Source of the DNA: Antedon bifida
Lineage: Eukaryota; Echinodermata; Crinoidea; Comatulida; Antedonidae
Reading direction: 5' to 3'
Assembly (NCBI GenBank): GCA_963402885.1
Contig: OY727098.1
Coordinates: 27,194,417-27,258,416, forward strand
Length of the DNA: 64,000 bases
In this document: one piece after another, positions 33,577-47,500 of the stretch
How the letters are laid out: each line of letters starts with the position of its first letter
How positions within the stretch are numbered: position 1 is the stretch's first letter
Notes under the pieces: model-generated
What the model saw: only the letters and a program-made list of their open reading frames with translations
Databases searched by the model: none
What the model was told of the DNA's origin: nothing
Made by a program: the position numbers and the translations under genes

Positions 33577-34523
33577 GATGTGCTCAAATTGCCCTCCACT
33601 TCAACTAATATTTTCGTAATAAAAATGTTCTGACATGAGGTGCGGGAGCGATAGGATAAATGCTCTGATGGGAATTAATATTTTATCGAAAGTGAGTATT
33701 ACTAAATATTACCAATAGTGGCCTATCCAATACTTATGTTGAGGAAGTTTTTAAAATTAAAACACTGGGGTTTTTTTTCTTGACACGAAAAATAATATAT
33801 ACCAGGAACTATAGTAATTTGATATTGTTTACTATTATTCAAAACTTGGCATTCAATTCTAATGAACTCTGATAATATGAATAATGGCAACAGAAAATAA
33901 AGCTTTAAAAGGCGTAATTGTGATTTAGATAATTTAGAATTGTCATTTCATCAGATGCAAGTTGATTTGGAATACGGACATGAATCCGTTGTAATCTATG
34001 AGGATAACCAAGGTGCTATTGCACGTGACTGTGATAAATTGTCATTTACGTTCACTTACAACTAATTGTAATTTTGCTTTCATCAAAATTCAGTAATGTT
34101 ATTTTCTAATTTAAATTTAGTAGCGTCACCATTATGTAAAACAGGTGCTACATCTATAGGCCTACTTGATATGTTTTGATCCTAAATACATTTGAAATTT
34201 AAATAAGTAAATGTAGGCCTAAGTTCGTTCCGTCTTAAACAAATAGTACTATTAGTTCTATGGAAGGAACACTAGAAGGCATACTATCGACTAAGGAAAT
34301 AATTAGACAATTGATTGTTATCATCAATTTAATTCTAAAAGTTATCCTAATATACTAGGAACTATAATTTGATATTGTTACAGCTACCTCCTCTACTAAC
34401 ACTTGACTGCTCTTGATAAGCGGATGTCATTGGATACTACATTGAAACCATCGAGTTTCCACAAAATATTCTTGTATTCATACAAGTAAAGCGTTATAAT
34501 TATTATATAATATAAATATATAC

Positions 34524-34873
34524 TTAAAGATGTATTGTCCCCTAAAAACATGAAAAATGAAGATTGATTAAATCAGACTTTGAATATGTTATTTTGTAGA
34601 TTTAATAAAGTTAATCACTTCCATAGAAAAAAATGAAAACAAAAATAATGTTTTCACCGATAAATTGACAAAATAAATGGTTAAATTCAACCAAAAACTG
34701 GCTGGCAGCCAATTTGACCATTTTTTGTTTTAAATTACAGTTTTTTTAGGTAAATACATTTTTTTTCGATCCAATTTTTGGGCAAAGTAGGTAACTGTTA
34801 TGTTACATTAAAATGGCATATTCAACAAAAATGTTGTTAAAAATTATTTTTTAGGGGGACAATACATCTTTAA
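34524..34873. mobile_element. TTAA-flanked MITE (piggyBac-like)
   Basis: Left end ttaaagatgtattgtcccct and right end agggggacaatacatcttta are inverted copies of more than 20 bases, each flanked by TTAA (34524-34527 and 34870-34873). About 340 bases in between have no coding capacity. TTAA target duplications with short TIRs are the hallmark of piggyBac-type elements; a non-autonomous copy is inferred. Confidence 0.75.
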
Positions 34874-35738
34874 ATAATGTTGATTTAAAAAAAGACGCAT
34901 TTATATACTAATCATTCAAACATTAACCATTTTTATGTTATAAAATAATATGGAATTTATATAAAATATTTAGTTCCATTTGATGATATGACATAATAAT
35001 CAGTGTTGAATTGCTGTTAAAAGCAAGCAACTCATTTTAAGATGTTATTGAATTTATGTTTTTTTGATCCAATAAAAAAGTATTAAAGACGTTACGTTGT
35101 TTGGGTGACAATGACAATGGCAATGATTCTTTATCGATCCTTTTTCAGGGTATGAAAGAACATTCTTTCAATGTTATACAGAAACAAACTAAACACTTCC
35201 AGACATAAATATTTGGTCTTATACATATTATATGCTAACCATTGTAAATGTTATGCTAAAATATGGTCAATAAATGTTTCTTGAATTAAATTGATATATC
35301 GAAAAGCAACATCTAACTAAAACATCTAACTAAAACATACATGCGTATGTAACAGACGATTTACCGACATATTATTATATATAACATATTTCTACCATAT
35401 GCAAGCCAGAAGTTGGGATGAGATTTGAAATATCTTAATTAATTTGTTTCGTTATTAAAGTTCTAGATAATACATTCTACCTTAAAAAATAATAATTTTT
35501 ATGTTATATTGTGGATATAGGCCTACAGTAGAAGAACTATTATATTCAACAAACTTGGGTTTTACTGTATACTACTGCTTTACTATAGATTCTACTATCA
35601 TCTACCATTTAACCTTGCTTGAGACTATTATATAGATATTACTATCATCTAACAACACTATAACAACCATTTAACCTTGCTTGTAACAATTACCAGTACT
35701 ATCTTGTAAAAAGTACTGTACTGAATTTAATAATTCTG

Positions 35739-35744
35739 TTTATT
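35739..35744 (-). promoter_or_regulatory. Possible polyadenylation signal of gene C
   Basis: AATAAA on the minus strand about 120 bases after the stop codon of gene C, conserved in the gene D copy at 54050-54055. Confidence 0.45.
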
Positions 35745-35864
35745 TCAATTTGATAGTAGTGTTGCTTTAAAACATTGGAATATTAATATCTTAAAATATT
35801 GTTATTGATAGTAGATAATACAAACGGTATTATACATGATTCTTTTTAAAATTCTAATTAGTTG

Positions 35865-38574
35865 TTATTGGAAGTTTCCATAGGTTTCGAACGAATCAAG
35901 GTAGTACTGTGCCGTCTCGTAGCATGACTTGTATTGCTCCTGTAAAGTAAACGTAACATTATCTATAGGCCATGTCATTACATAACATACCATTAGATAT
36001 AGGTCATAGGTCATGTCATTACATAACATACCATTAGATATAGGTCATAGGTCATGTCATTACAAATACATCGTTACCATCAATTGTAAAGTAAACGTAA
36101 CATTAGCTATAGGCCATGATATTACAAATACATCGTTACCATCAATTTGATTACATTGCTTCACTATATTTACAAAATTATCATCAACTTCCATTGATAT
36201 TCTTTTCGTTGTCATCCATATTAAAATCTTATCATCACGGTAGTCATTTGTCATTGTTATCGTCACATGACTATTCCTTTTACAATCCCATGCCATGTTA
36301 ATGCCTGGTGTGGATACATAATTTACCATTCTAACATTAACAACACTCCCACGCTCCCACATTTACCATCACTGTTAATAAAAGTCTTCATTGATGTCAT
36401 CACGATCGGAAATTTGTTTGTCATCATTCGTCATTAGTATTTAGTAATATTACCTTAGACTTTATCAAAGACGGACAAGTACTTTTAATCCGTTTGACAT
36501 TCTGAAAGACGTCAACGATGGCTTCTTCATTAATCATCTGAATGATCGAGTCTACTGCGCAGAAGTATCCACATCGACTCCTGCCATCTCTGTGGGTGAA
36601 TGCAAAGAACATTTATCATAATATTTCAAACCATCAATGCAGTGCATGACTGATGACTGATTTAGCAACATCCCATTTCTAAATGCTTTTGCCGTATCAA
36701 AATAGGAAATTAAACAATATTGTACACAAAGGTCTTTAAATGCGCAAAGTCAACCAATTACACAATTATTTACTACATTATTATGTGGACTCATTACTAA
36801 TAACAGATATTCAAAATCTTGTATGTGCGTTACTTATACTATAGTCAAATATCATTCGGCTCCATCCACATTAAGGTCCTAATTAAAAGATCTTTCAGTT
36901 GTTGAAGTAATTTGGCCCGCTATGTAATAATTATTTAATAGTTTATTTGTTTGGTTTTTTTTGTTTTGTTTGACACTTACAAACAATGAACAGCAACGAT
37001 GTTGTGTTGATTCATTCGTTTACACTTATCGACATCGGATCGTAGTTGCAAAAAAGATTCCACTGAAGTAGGCTTTCCTGAATTATTAGGCCAATCACAA
37101 TATTGAAAATGATGTATTTCCCGACGCTTTTGTTTAATCTTGGGAAATAAAAATAATGTTAGCAAATAGAATTTAAAGCAACCAGGCGTAAGAAAATGTT
37201 TAACATTTACTTTGATAGTTAGATAACACTTAAATAGTAAAGCCAATACGCATACAATCGGTAGGCCTACCTTTGATAGATGCAATGTTCGTTTTATGAC
37301 ACAACCATGGTTTTCGCTTGAAACAAGTTGAACAATAAAGGGGCCGACGATTGTTTTAACATTAAACTCTTGTGGAAAATAAGCACCGATCGTCTTAAGA
37401 AATAAATATACTAATTTATGCAAATTACAAAATATAAAAATAAATACAATAAATAATATTAAATTAAATAAATGTTATTTCTGGGAAGAATGATAGTTGA
37501 CATAAAACAACAAACATGATATCATTCCATATAGAAAACAATGGTCTTGTGTTGATCTATCTATTGATTTAGAAAATAACCTCATTTTTGCAATGCCTTT
37601 ATAAAAGCCTTTCTAAAAATACATGTTTATATTTATTACCTTATCATTGGTGTCTTCGTTGTTTAACATTACAATGATATGCAAATTATATTCATAAATC
37701 AATCTCCAAAAGTCCAACACTGTGTTTGGCATCGGTGCTTGCGTCACAACATACTTATTATCTTGTTGTCCGTAGCCCTATATGATATAACATGATAGGC
37801 TCGTATCTGATAAGTTATCTTACATTAACAATACTACAGATGATGTTCAAGACATTTAGATTATATTGATACATCAACACGCCACAATGTTGTAACACTG
37901 CACTGTGTATTGTTGGATACATGAATTGAAGATACAAAAAGTGCTTATTTATGTTTAGTTTAGTTTACCAATATACAACTGAATTCCAAATCTAAAGTTT
38001 ATACTGAAATGCATTATATAAATAAAATACATTATGTAGTCATTAAGTTGGGTCACTGAATGTCTCTCTTCCATTAAGATATACTTACTTTACAAAACGA
38101 AGCATTAATATATTCGTTACGATCCCCGTCTGTTGATAATAGAAAAGGTATCGCATTGTCCACTGAAATATAAAATAAAACTGTACAATAATTTGCCATC
38201 TTCACCACACTAATCCCCAGTGGGCTAGGTTATGAATATCATAATCATCATTATTATTCAGCATCAGTCGTAATCCTCATTATCATTGTCTTGTTTTTTG
38301 ATCAACAAAATATAATGCAGGTATAAGTTTATCATCATCATTATCATCAAGATTATGGACATCACCACCAAGAAATTGAATTACCATTTTGTAGACATTT
38401 CTTTCTTTTTCAATCTGTTTTAATTTCACAAATAATTTGAAATAAATATTGAATTGAATTTTATTGATACGTACACGGTACTACACGTGGATACCTGTTC
38501 TTATTGGCGTTTGCACACTTAGTACCTATACGAGATGCATCAGGCGATGGAAGCGGTGACAGCGCATCCAAGAC
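35865..38574 (-). other. Gene C PTP D2
   Basis: Exons 38475-38574, 38089-38162, 37640-37777, 37271-37393, 36981-37138, 36454-36589 and 35865-35939. KNRY is present; the WPD loop is CDWPNNSGKP; the P-loop is HCLDGRSRCG as in gene A. Exon 36454-36589 is almost identical to that of genes A and D at the protein level. The C-terminus ends ETYGNFQ. Confidence 0.86.
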
Positions 38575-41500
38575 CTTTAATTTTTAAAAAAAGCAATCGA
38601 CATATTTTGGGGTAAAGGGATCACAACATTATTTTTTATTATTGTTGTTTTATAAATTAGATTTCTAATTTCAGTTTAATAGTAACCCTTAGTAATATAT
38701 ATTATCCGAATACAGTAGTTGATTGATATATTACTCACATTCTGCTGTTCTTGTAATCGTTTTCTTCCAAGTCGACTATTGGTTTCTTTCAATTGATTGA
38801 AAGAATTCATGAATGCCCCTGTTGGTATATGAGTCGGTTCACAAAATAAACTCTCCAAAATAGTCTCGTAAATAAACACATACTGTTCCTAAAATGAACA
38901 ATTTAGGTTTCCTTGTTAATTTCCTACAAACATAGACATAATAAACCTGTATAATATTCCAAAAAAGGCTAGTAACTGAAAAAAAACAATATACTACTCA
39001 AGCCATAGTCGTAGAATCTAAATCATAAATGTAGAGATATAAAGGCAGTATGGTATACTTCTGTCGAAGAATATCGATTGATATAGTATTGTAGTTTGTA
39101 TCGTTAGTTGTACAATTACAGTTGTTGAAATTGCCTTACCTGTGTTTGTACCATATTAAACCTGTTTTCTGTCATTTCTTTCACAAAGTTGTATACATCG
39201 ATTTTATCCTTTTCTTCAGCCATGTCCAACATTGCATCAATGGTTATTACTATACCAGTCCGTCCAACGCCATCACTTATAATAAAAAAAATCAAATCAT
39301 TTTACCAGTTAAGGTCACTCTTCCACATTAATATTCACTGCAATGCCTTTAATACTTTTAAATAATACTTTTAACAACGAACTATGACAATGATATGTAA
39401 TTAGTTTGCCCGACAAGTTTCTAAAAATGCATAATTTAAACTGAAAGTCTGTTGCCGTGTGTTTTTTTTCTACAAAAACTGTCTTATTTTAAATTATTTG
39501 GAAATATTTCATGTGGTATTATTAGCATTCTGTAAGATAATTATTAGAAAGATAGAAATTAGTGTATTTCCAATCTCTTTAAATGATATACAACTTAAAA
39601 ATAAGTCTTGTCTTTACCTGCAATGAACTATCACTGGACCAAGAGATGTTTTTGCATCTTTCATTTCATAAATAAACTCAAGTAGAGGTGCTGGAGATGT
39701 AGGAAGATCTATGTCCACCCATGCGGTGAATTGGTAATGTCGCACAAATTTCTCTGCTTTGTTCTAATTTTGTTAATAATAACATTCAGTCATCTTTATG
39801 TATTACCTTCAATTCATTATTTAGTTGGTACTAATTCGTGTAAGTTACCGTTAAATGAATAGGACTACTAACTACAGCAATATGCAGAATAGTAAGCCTA
39901 GTCTACACTAGCAAACGTTAAGTTTGCAAACACGACCCAACTCGAGGTTTGCGCAGACTAAAGTTTGACCAAGTTTCCTAGTAAAGCCGAGTCAACACTA
40001 GGAAAATTTAAACTGTGAGTTTGCTTGTTCACTCATATCTAATATACTATTTTTGTCTATCTGTTATTAGCAAAACTGATTTTGACCAAATATTCATACC
40101 ATTTTGTCTTCAAAACCAGCCATCAAAAATTCACAATATTTAGTGCTCATTTAAACGTCAGGCCTATAACATCATACAATAATTAAACATACACACGCGC
40201 ACTGCACTGTCCACACCACGATTCTGGGTCCATTTTAACTTGTTACTACTGGTGGAGGTTGCAACTCTCTCATTTTCTCTTTCTGATTATGTGAACCATC
40301 GAAATAGTATCGACTATTATATGGGTTCTGTTAGATTTCCGGATTGTATATATTTTCATGTTATCGAAACACTCGAGTAGATGAGGTATGGCAATTCCAA
40401 TTATCACATCCGAAACTGTTCCCATAAGACACAAATAATAGGTCAAAATACTCCTTACTTACCATTTTCAACCTGAATGTCCTAATGGTGAAATTCCTAT
40501 TTACATTTTCGTTTACATTCTGAACAAAAATATCACCATATTTATTCGTTTCCCCTGCTTCAGGCCAGTACTGTATACATTTTATCTACATAAATAAAAA
40601 TATACAATAAAACGCATAATATTAATTGGATGTTATACCTTAATAAACTCGTTAATAAGAGCAATAGGTTGCTACTGTGAATAAAGGCAAGAGTGAACCA
40701 TGTGATCTTACCTTATGTTTCTCCACTAGATTTGTAACCATAACAATGACATTGCTTTCTTGCCAAACCATTCTCCAAGTATCATTCACGCTTGCTTCAT
40801 TTGGACCTGTATGTATTTAATGGCATCATATATGTATAACATTTGGACCTGTATGTATTTAATGGCATCAAACATTTTTAAATGTATTTTAAATATGTAT
40901 AATAGGATGATGTCTTAATTTCATTTCTATTAAAATCAGTCATTATTCTTGAAATGCTTGTTTATACATAATAATATTTTTAAAATACCTTGAGATGCAA
41001 TGTACGCTTTAGGATTGTCTTTAAACTGTAAGATAAATTTAAAAATAAAATCTTTACTTCATGAATGATCATGCCCAAAGGCGCTTACATAGCACATTAT
41101 TACCCAGGTCATTTTTTGCATCAAACACGTATGGAAACATACTCCAATAATGCAGCTAGTAATCAGCGCAAAGTTGTGTATAACCGGGTACACATTTTAT
41201 ACACCTGGATGGAGAGAGGCAAACGTAAGTAAAGTGTCTTGCCTAAGGATACAAGCAATTCAGCAAGATTTGGATTCGAATCATGATCTCACGATCATTT
41301 ATCCAACGTCTTATGAAAAATGAATGATCCAAACTTATTAATAACTTGTTAATATATAATCAACTTCGTTTTAACCTTGATATATGAAGCGTTAATATAA
41401 TCGGGTTGACCGCCATCAATGTCCTGAAGAATCACACGTGAGTGGTCATCTAGAAGAGAAAGAAAACCAAATGGTATTACTCAGTAATGGTATCATATTG

Positions 41501-44500
41501 GGGAGTTTAATATCGAAACGGGACACGTATTAGACGTATACTATAATATAAATATAAGAAAAGTTATTGAAATAACGTTTTATTATAAAATAATAATGTT
41601 ATATCTAATCTGCAGAAAATACTGTTTCGATTAGATCTTAATATATTCTTTTATCAAAATTCAAAATGTTACTTACTGAATTCATATTGTAAAAGTTATA
41701 GGTATGATAACTTACACGGTAAGATGTTTATAAATCTATTCTTATTCGTGTTGTTACACTTATTTGCTTCGGTGCAAGTATATAAAAGTTTGCATCCAAT
41801 ATCCTATGTTTAAAAAAGAGCAAAATGTAATATAAAAAAATAAACATTACAGATAATATATTGTGTTTGTTACATTACATGGTGCAAGAATTGTCATTAT
41901 AAAAGACTCTAGAACCAACAAATATATACAGAAAACTCAATTTTATAGATTTTAACCAAGCAACAAAACTCACGTCAAACTCTTTTTGAAAGGTTTCAGT
42001 TTTGTGGTCTTTTCGTTTGCGGACGTACCCTTGAAGATCGTGCAAACGTACTGACTGATAGCGGGTTTTTAGTTTCGATTTTGACACAGATTTCTGTGAT
42101 GGTATTGGTGTAAGTTTCGGCATAGTGTTTGGACCAGGTTTCAGTGAAGTCATAGGTTTCAGAGTATTTATTTTCGGGTTAAGTGAATCATTTCCAAGTT
42201 CATTTTCATTGGAATCTGTAGACAAAATCATTTAATATTTTAAATAATAAAAATAATTTTATTTTTTTGGTAAATCTTACCCATCCTACAAATTGTTTCT
42301 TCTTTCTTTCAAAGTGTTGGCTGATAATAATAATAATGTGCAAAAACAGGGTCGACATGTGCTAAATCATTTTAATACTACTAATGTAACTGTGAGAGCA
42401 AATAGCATGGTGAAAATTCTCATTAATTAAAATTAATTATAGAATAATTATAATTCTAATTTATAGAATACGGTATAATAATGAAGCATGTCATTTTGTT
42501 TATACATACCTTGTCCGTAAGCGTTATATAACATGTTCGGTACAGCAATACTGTCAGTTGTATCGTTAAGTCTTCTAAAAGTACTGATAGTAAAACACAA
42601 GAATTCGATCAAAAACTAGATTCCACATGCATCAAATTTACTTTAAATAAAGTTAGGCTTACGTGGTAGGTAAAGAATATATTAGTGAAATTCGTGGTGA
42701 CGCAATTACGCAACTAGGTATGCCACATTCAAAATAAGCCCTTAAACCATCATTGCTATTTCCCATCCTAGCTCAACAAACTTTTATACATTTTTGATTG
42801 TTCATGCATTCATTCATTTAGCCAGACATTTAACAATACAACAAATCAAAACAGGACGCAAACAAATTAACTAAATTACTGTAAATTCTTGTCCAAACTA
42901 AGAGATTCTCCATGATATAGCTATTATTAACTTAATGATATACATATATAATGGAACAATTAATTGATTGTAGTCTACATTATAAACAATACAAATCCTA
43001 TATTGTCCTACCTTCGTTTCAATATCACAACCAATACAAGTAGTATCACCAAACACACAATTACCAGTCCTGATATTAGTACAACTAAAAGAGAGAAGAA
43101 ATTATTCTTTATGTCGATAAATAGAACGATTATTATCAATACTAAGTAACAAGGCCAACAGCCATAAGTCGCGTGCTCTCAGAAAAAAATGAACTTTCAA
43201 AAAGTAATGTACTTCAAAACTTTTCTGTACATCAAAACAGTTCAAAAAGTACAGAAAAACGCAAAGTGATACCCAACAGACCGACCGACCGACAGACCGA
43301 CCGACCGACCGACATAGTTAAAACTTGTCTGTACATCAAAACAGTTCATTAAGTACAGAAAAGCGATAAAACGCAAAGTGATACCGGACCGACCGACCGA
43401 CCGACATAGTTAAAACATGTCTGTACATCAAAACAGTTCAAAAAGTACAGAAAAGCGATAAAACGCATAGTAATACCGGACCTACAGACAGACCGACATA
43501 CCGACAGACCGACAGACCGACCGACCGACATAGTGAACTATTGAGTCGCGTCCACGCGACTAAAAATATATAAAAATGAAGAAAATGAATAAAACAAAAT
43601 TAACTGTCTTACGTACCTTTAACTTGTGTCTTATATTCTACGCTTATACCTCCATTGTCAGCAGAAGTACCCACAGAATTACTCGCCACAACCTACAAGC
43701 AAAAACAATCAATAAACAATATTATGAGTGTGGACTATTTATTACTTTAAAACATTGTTTAAATGTGACAAGATAACTTAAATACTGTGAAAGTTATTTT
43801 TGTTTGTATGTTTATACTGACCTCAATAGTATACTCTGTGTTTGGCTTAATACCATCCTTACTCGTAAACTTCGTAGTCGTTACTGATCCACTAAGGGTT
43901 TTCCTAATTTTACCACCTCCTGATGACGTCAGTGTCACTGTATAATTTTGTACTGTACAATCATTACTGGTTGGAGCTTCCCATTCAACTTCAACTGTGT
44001 TCTTTCCAGAAATTACTATGACATTTTCAGGATCTCCCGGAGCTAAATGGAATACAATGTTTACTGTATAGAAGGCCTTAGTAAATTAATACGCATACGA
44101 TTTTGCTTTTCACCTACAAATCGTTAATAAAAACATTTTAAACAAATAGAGTTATTTAAACTTCATTCCTGATCAGTATTCTTACCTACAGTGCCACTTT
44201 GAATAATATCAGATGTTGTTGGTCCTTTTAGATCTTGGTTCTTTCCATAAACTTCAAAAGTATATTCATTACATGGCTTTACAGCTATTTCCACTGTGTT
44301 AGACTTTGTAATACTTCTTTTTATAATTACATTACTCTTATCTTTCAATAAATATTCATAAACCATGTCACCATTACGACTACCACATGGAATCTCCAAC
44401 CACGATATAGTCAAAGAATACGGCTCTTGATCAGACATTGTCATTATCTCAGGCGCTTCATCAGGAGCTTTTATAAGAAATAAAAGAGAAACTATTATTA

Positions 44501-47500
44501 ATAATCATAACTTACAGACATAATTTATATCACATTTCCTCTGACCACATACCTGCAAATTCTATGACAAGGAGACAGAATGCGATATTTCTAAAATACC
44601 ATGAACTAAAGTAAGATCATATTTCTTCTGCACAAGTTATTTTAGAATCAAAACACACTGAATTAATAGTTGCATTTATAGTAATGCAGACATATATGAT
44701 AATAACCTATTTTGTATTTAAATTAATCACCAATCATGTGACGAAAGATGTATTCTATGGAGCATAAATAACACTACATAGTAATATACTGGCTAAAAAA
44801 AAAAGTATTCATTGGTTTGCCTACCACTCTCTTTGGTTTGTACTGTATGTTCATCTGATGCTTCTCCAGCTACATCATTAGATACCGCAGTAACTTGGAT
44901 TCGATATCGGGAATACGCACTCAGATTTAATAAGGTGTATGAAGCAGTTTGAACTGGACCTTCATTGATGACTTCATTACTAGTGTTATCACACATATCA
45001 AATTGTATTAGTTGATAAGTTACGTTATACGTGACAGGACAGTTTCCATATGTCACTTCATTCCAAGATAAAGAAATATAATCGGGCCCAGAAATATCAG
45101 CAAGTCCAACAACTTTGCTTGGAACTAAGAAATACAAAGATGTATGTTAGTAAAATAATAATAAAAAAATCCGAATGTTAGTAAGGCCTACTGACCCATG
45201 TAATAGATAAATCTATAAAAGAAATAAAGAAATAGAAAGTAATACAATAAATTGCAAATAATCTCTTGGATGCTAAATATAAATATGCAACATATCAAGC
45301 TGTATATAATCATTGAAGAGAGAAAAGTTATAAAAAAAACACCAACTGCCTTCAATCATCTTGCCGCGAAAGCGGCTCGACAGGCATTATGCTTAAGAAA
45401 AAATCATTCCCTCTTTTGCCTTTGAGGGTAAAAATAAAAAACTGATGTTAATTATTCAATGTTTAGTCACAATTATTTTTCTGTCAAAGGTTTCTATGCT
45501 TTTTTCAGATGATGAATATGAATGATTAATTGTTGTGTATCAATTATTGATCTTACTAGAACATATCGTTGATTCTGTCACAACTTTACTGTCTGGTCCA
45601 CACACATCTTGTCCGCCGATGTTCTTACAAACACGAACTTTCATCTCAAGTGTTCGATTTGGCGGTAACCCAGTAATTGTAAAGACGTCATCAGTTGTTG
45701 TGATTGTTGTAAATGTTGATTCATCTTCACTTTTATATAACACTTTATAAGATGAAGCGGGTCCAGATCCATAATCCTCACCAAAAGTCCAACCATACCA
45801 GATAGTCATATTGGTGGCTGTGACATCATTAATTGTTATTGTCTTAAATAAATGCGGTAAAGCTGAGGAAATCAACACATATATAATGGAGTATAAAAAT
45901 ATAGTAGGTTTGGGAATAGGGAATAAAACATTTAGGTATTTACTCTATTTGGAAACTGTAAGAGTTATTCGATTATCATGTAGGCCCAATGGATCATTGA
46001 CCAAAATTGTTGTAATCAAGAAATTGACATCCTGATTAAGTTTGATATTGGTCACTTTTGGCATAGACATCTATACATGTACCTCAAGGATTGTTATAAC
46101 AGGAAGCAAGCATATCAACAAAAATGGTAAGTATGCATTCGATGTTTAAAATCTTAAATTTACTCACCTATCTGGCAGTCGTTACCTCCCCATCCATACG
46201 CACAGTCCCCACTACTGCAGTAACCCGTGGTTTTGCTGCATGAGGAAGATGTTTCACAGTGACAACTATACTGACAAATCTCACCAAACTTCCCATCAAC
46301 GCATATCACGTGGTCTGAAGAAAAAATACATTGTTAGTTATGTTTAATAATTTGTAATTATTGAATAAATCATCATTATTCTATTTTATTTGTGTATTTG
46401 ATTGTGCATACAAATTATGCAGTTCAAATCATGTATCATATTATCATACTTATTATTAGGCTATTATGCTGTGTTTTTATTTATCTTATTAATTGTTGAT
46501 CATATTCTTTGATAAAATGTATCTTGAACATGTATCAAGTAAATCATAGAAGAATATAGTCTTTAATTGTTCCCAGGATAGAAACGATGGCCTTCATTCA
46601 TCCACATTTATTTGAAAGAGTCCACGAAAAACAAGCATACATTTACAGTAAGTTAAATGGTACAATAATATATAAACTATTTCAGGGATCGGAATCGGAA
46701 GTAAAACAACTTGTTTTATACCAATCCTTAAACAGAAAAAAAGGAAAAACAATTGCATGACATCATTAGCTAATGTTAAATAACAATGATAGCTATTTCA
46801 AATATTTCATTTAACAAATGCAACTACGGCACATTATGGTTTTATTTGGAAATATATGTTTCCAAACATATTATTAAATATGTTAAGGTTTTTGTTGTAG
46901 TTTCTATAGACAGTTTATTCCATAACTTAGGACCATATACTGTAACAAACAATTCTTTTCTTTTTAGCCAAAGTAAATGAGACTACCGATCTTTTGGTAT
47001 TGCTAAGATGATAAATGTTACATACTTTATGTTTGAAAAAAAGATTTGAGATAGAGTTTAGCAATACATTATTCACATATTTATAAATAATGGATACAAC
47101 TTGTAAGTTATGTAGATCGTAAATATTTAGAATGTTCAACTTCTTAAATAAAGGTTCACTACACTATGAGCTATAAAATGGAATAACGAAATAATTCTTA
47201 CAACTCGTTTCTGTAACTTAAGAATTTTCATGATATTATTGGTAAAGTCGGCTGCCCAGATAATGTTGCAATATTGCAAATGAGGAAGAATAACAGAATT
47301 GTATAAATTAAGCAAAATATGTTGAGAGCAAAATTAAACTACAGTTTAAATATTTTACAAAAAGTCCAATAAATTATTTACAATTAATTAATCTTCGTAA
47401 GTTTTTTAACGGGGCAAATTGTGTATCAACATCGGTCACGTATATAACATCAGTAATTTGAGATCAACCGTGGTATGAATATTATATTTGCAAAACAGAC

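Larger units (their letters stand above)
33577..35864. other. Intergenic region between gene C 3' end and gene B 5' end
   Basis: Contains the TTAA-flanked MITE at 34524-34873, the promoter of gene B (no clear TATA box or other element seen) and the 3' UTR of gene C. From about 34930 onward the sequence matches the region before gene D's 3' end (from about 53503), marking a duplication edge. Confidence 0.65.
38739..41803 (-). other. Gene C PTP D1 with WVD and HCSDGVGRTG
   Basis: Exons 41716-41803 (KNRF), 41376-41449 (DYINASYIK), 40989-41025, 40712-40806, 40463-40585, 39618-39763 (TAWVDIDLP and VIVHC), 39140-39275 (SDGVGRTG) and 38739-38888 (Q-loop and helix). The Cys, Arg and the Asp of the WPD loop are present, but the loop Pro is Val and the P-loop Ala is Asp. 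The same Ala-to-Asp position is changed in the pseudophosphatases IA-2/PTPRN, from family knowledge. Confidence 0.87.

Noticed and set aside
46927..47139. 70-codon open frame as a gene of its own
   Set aside because: It is the middle of a LINE reverse-transcriptase fragment with motifs continuing on both sides in other frames.
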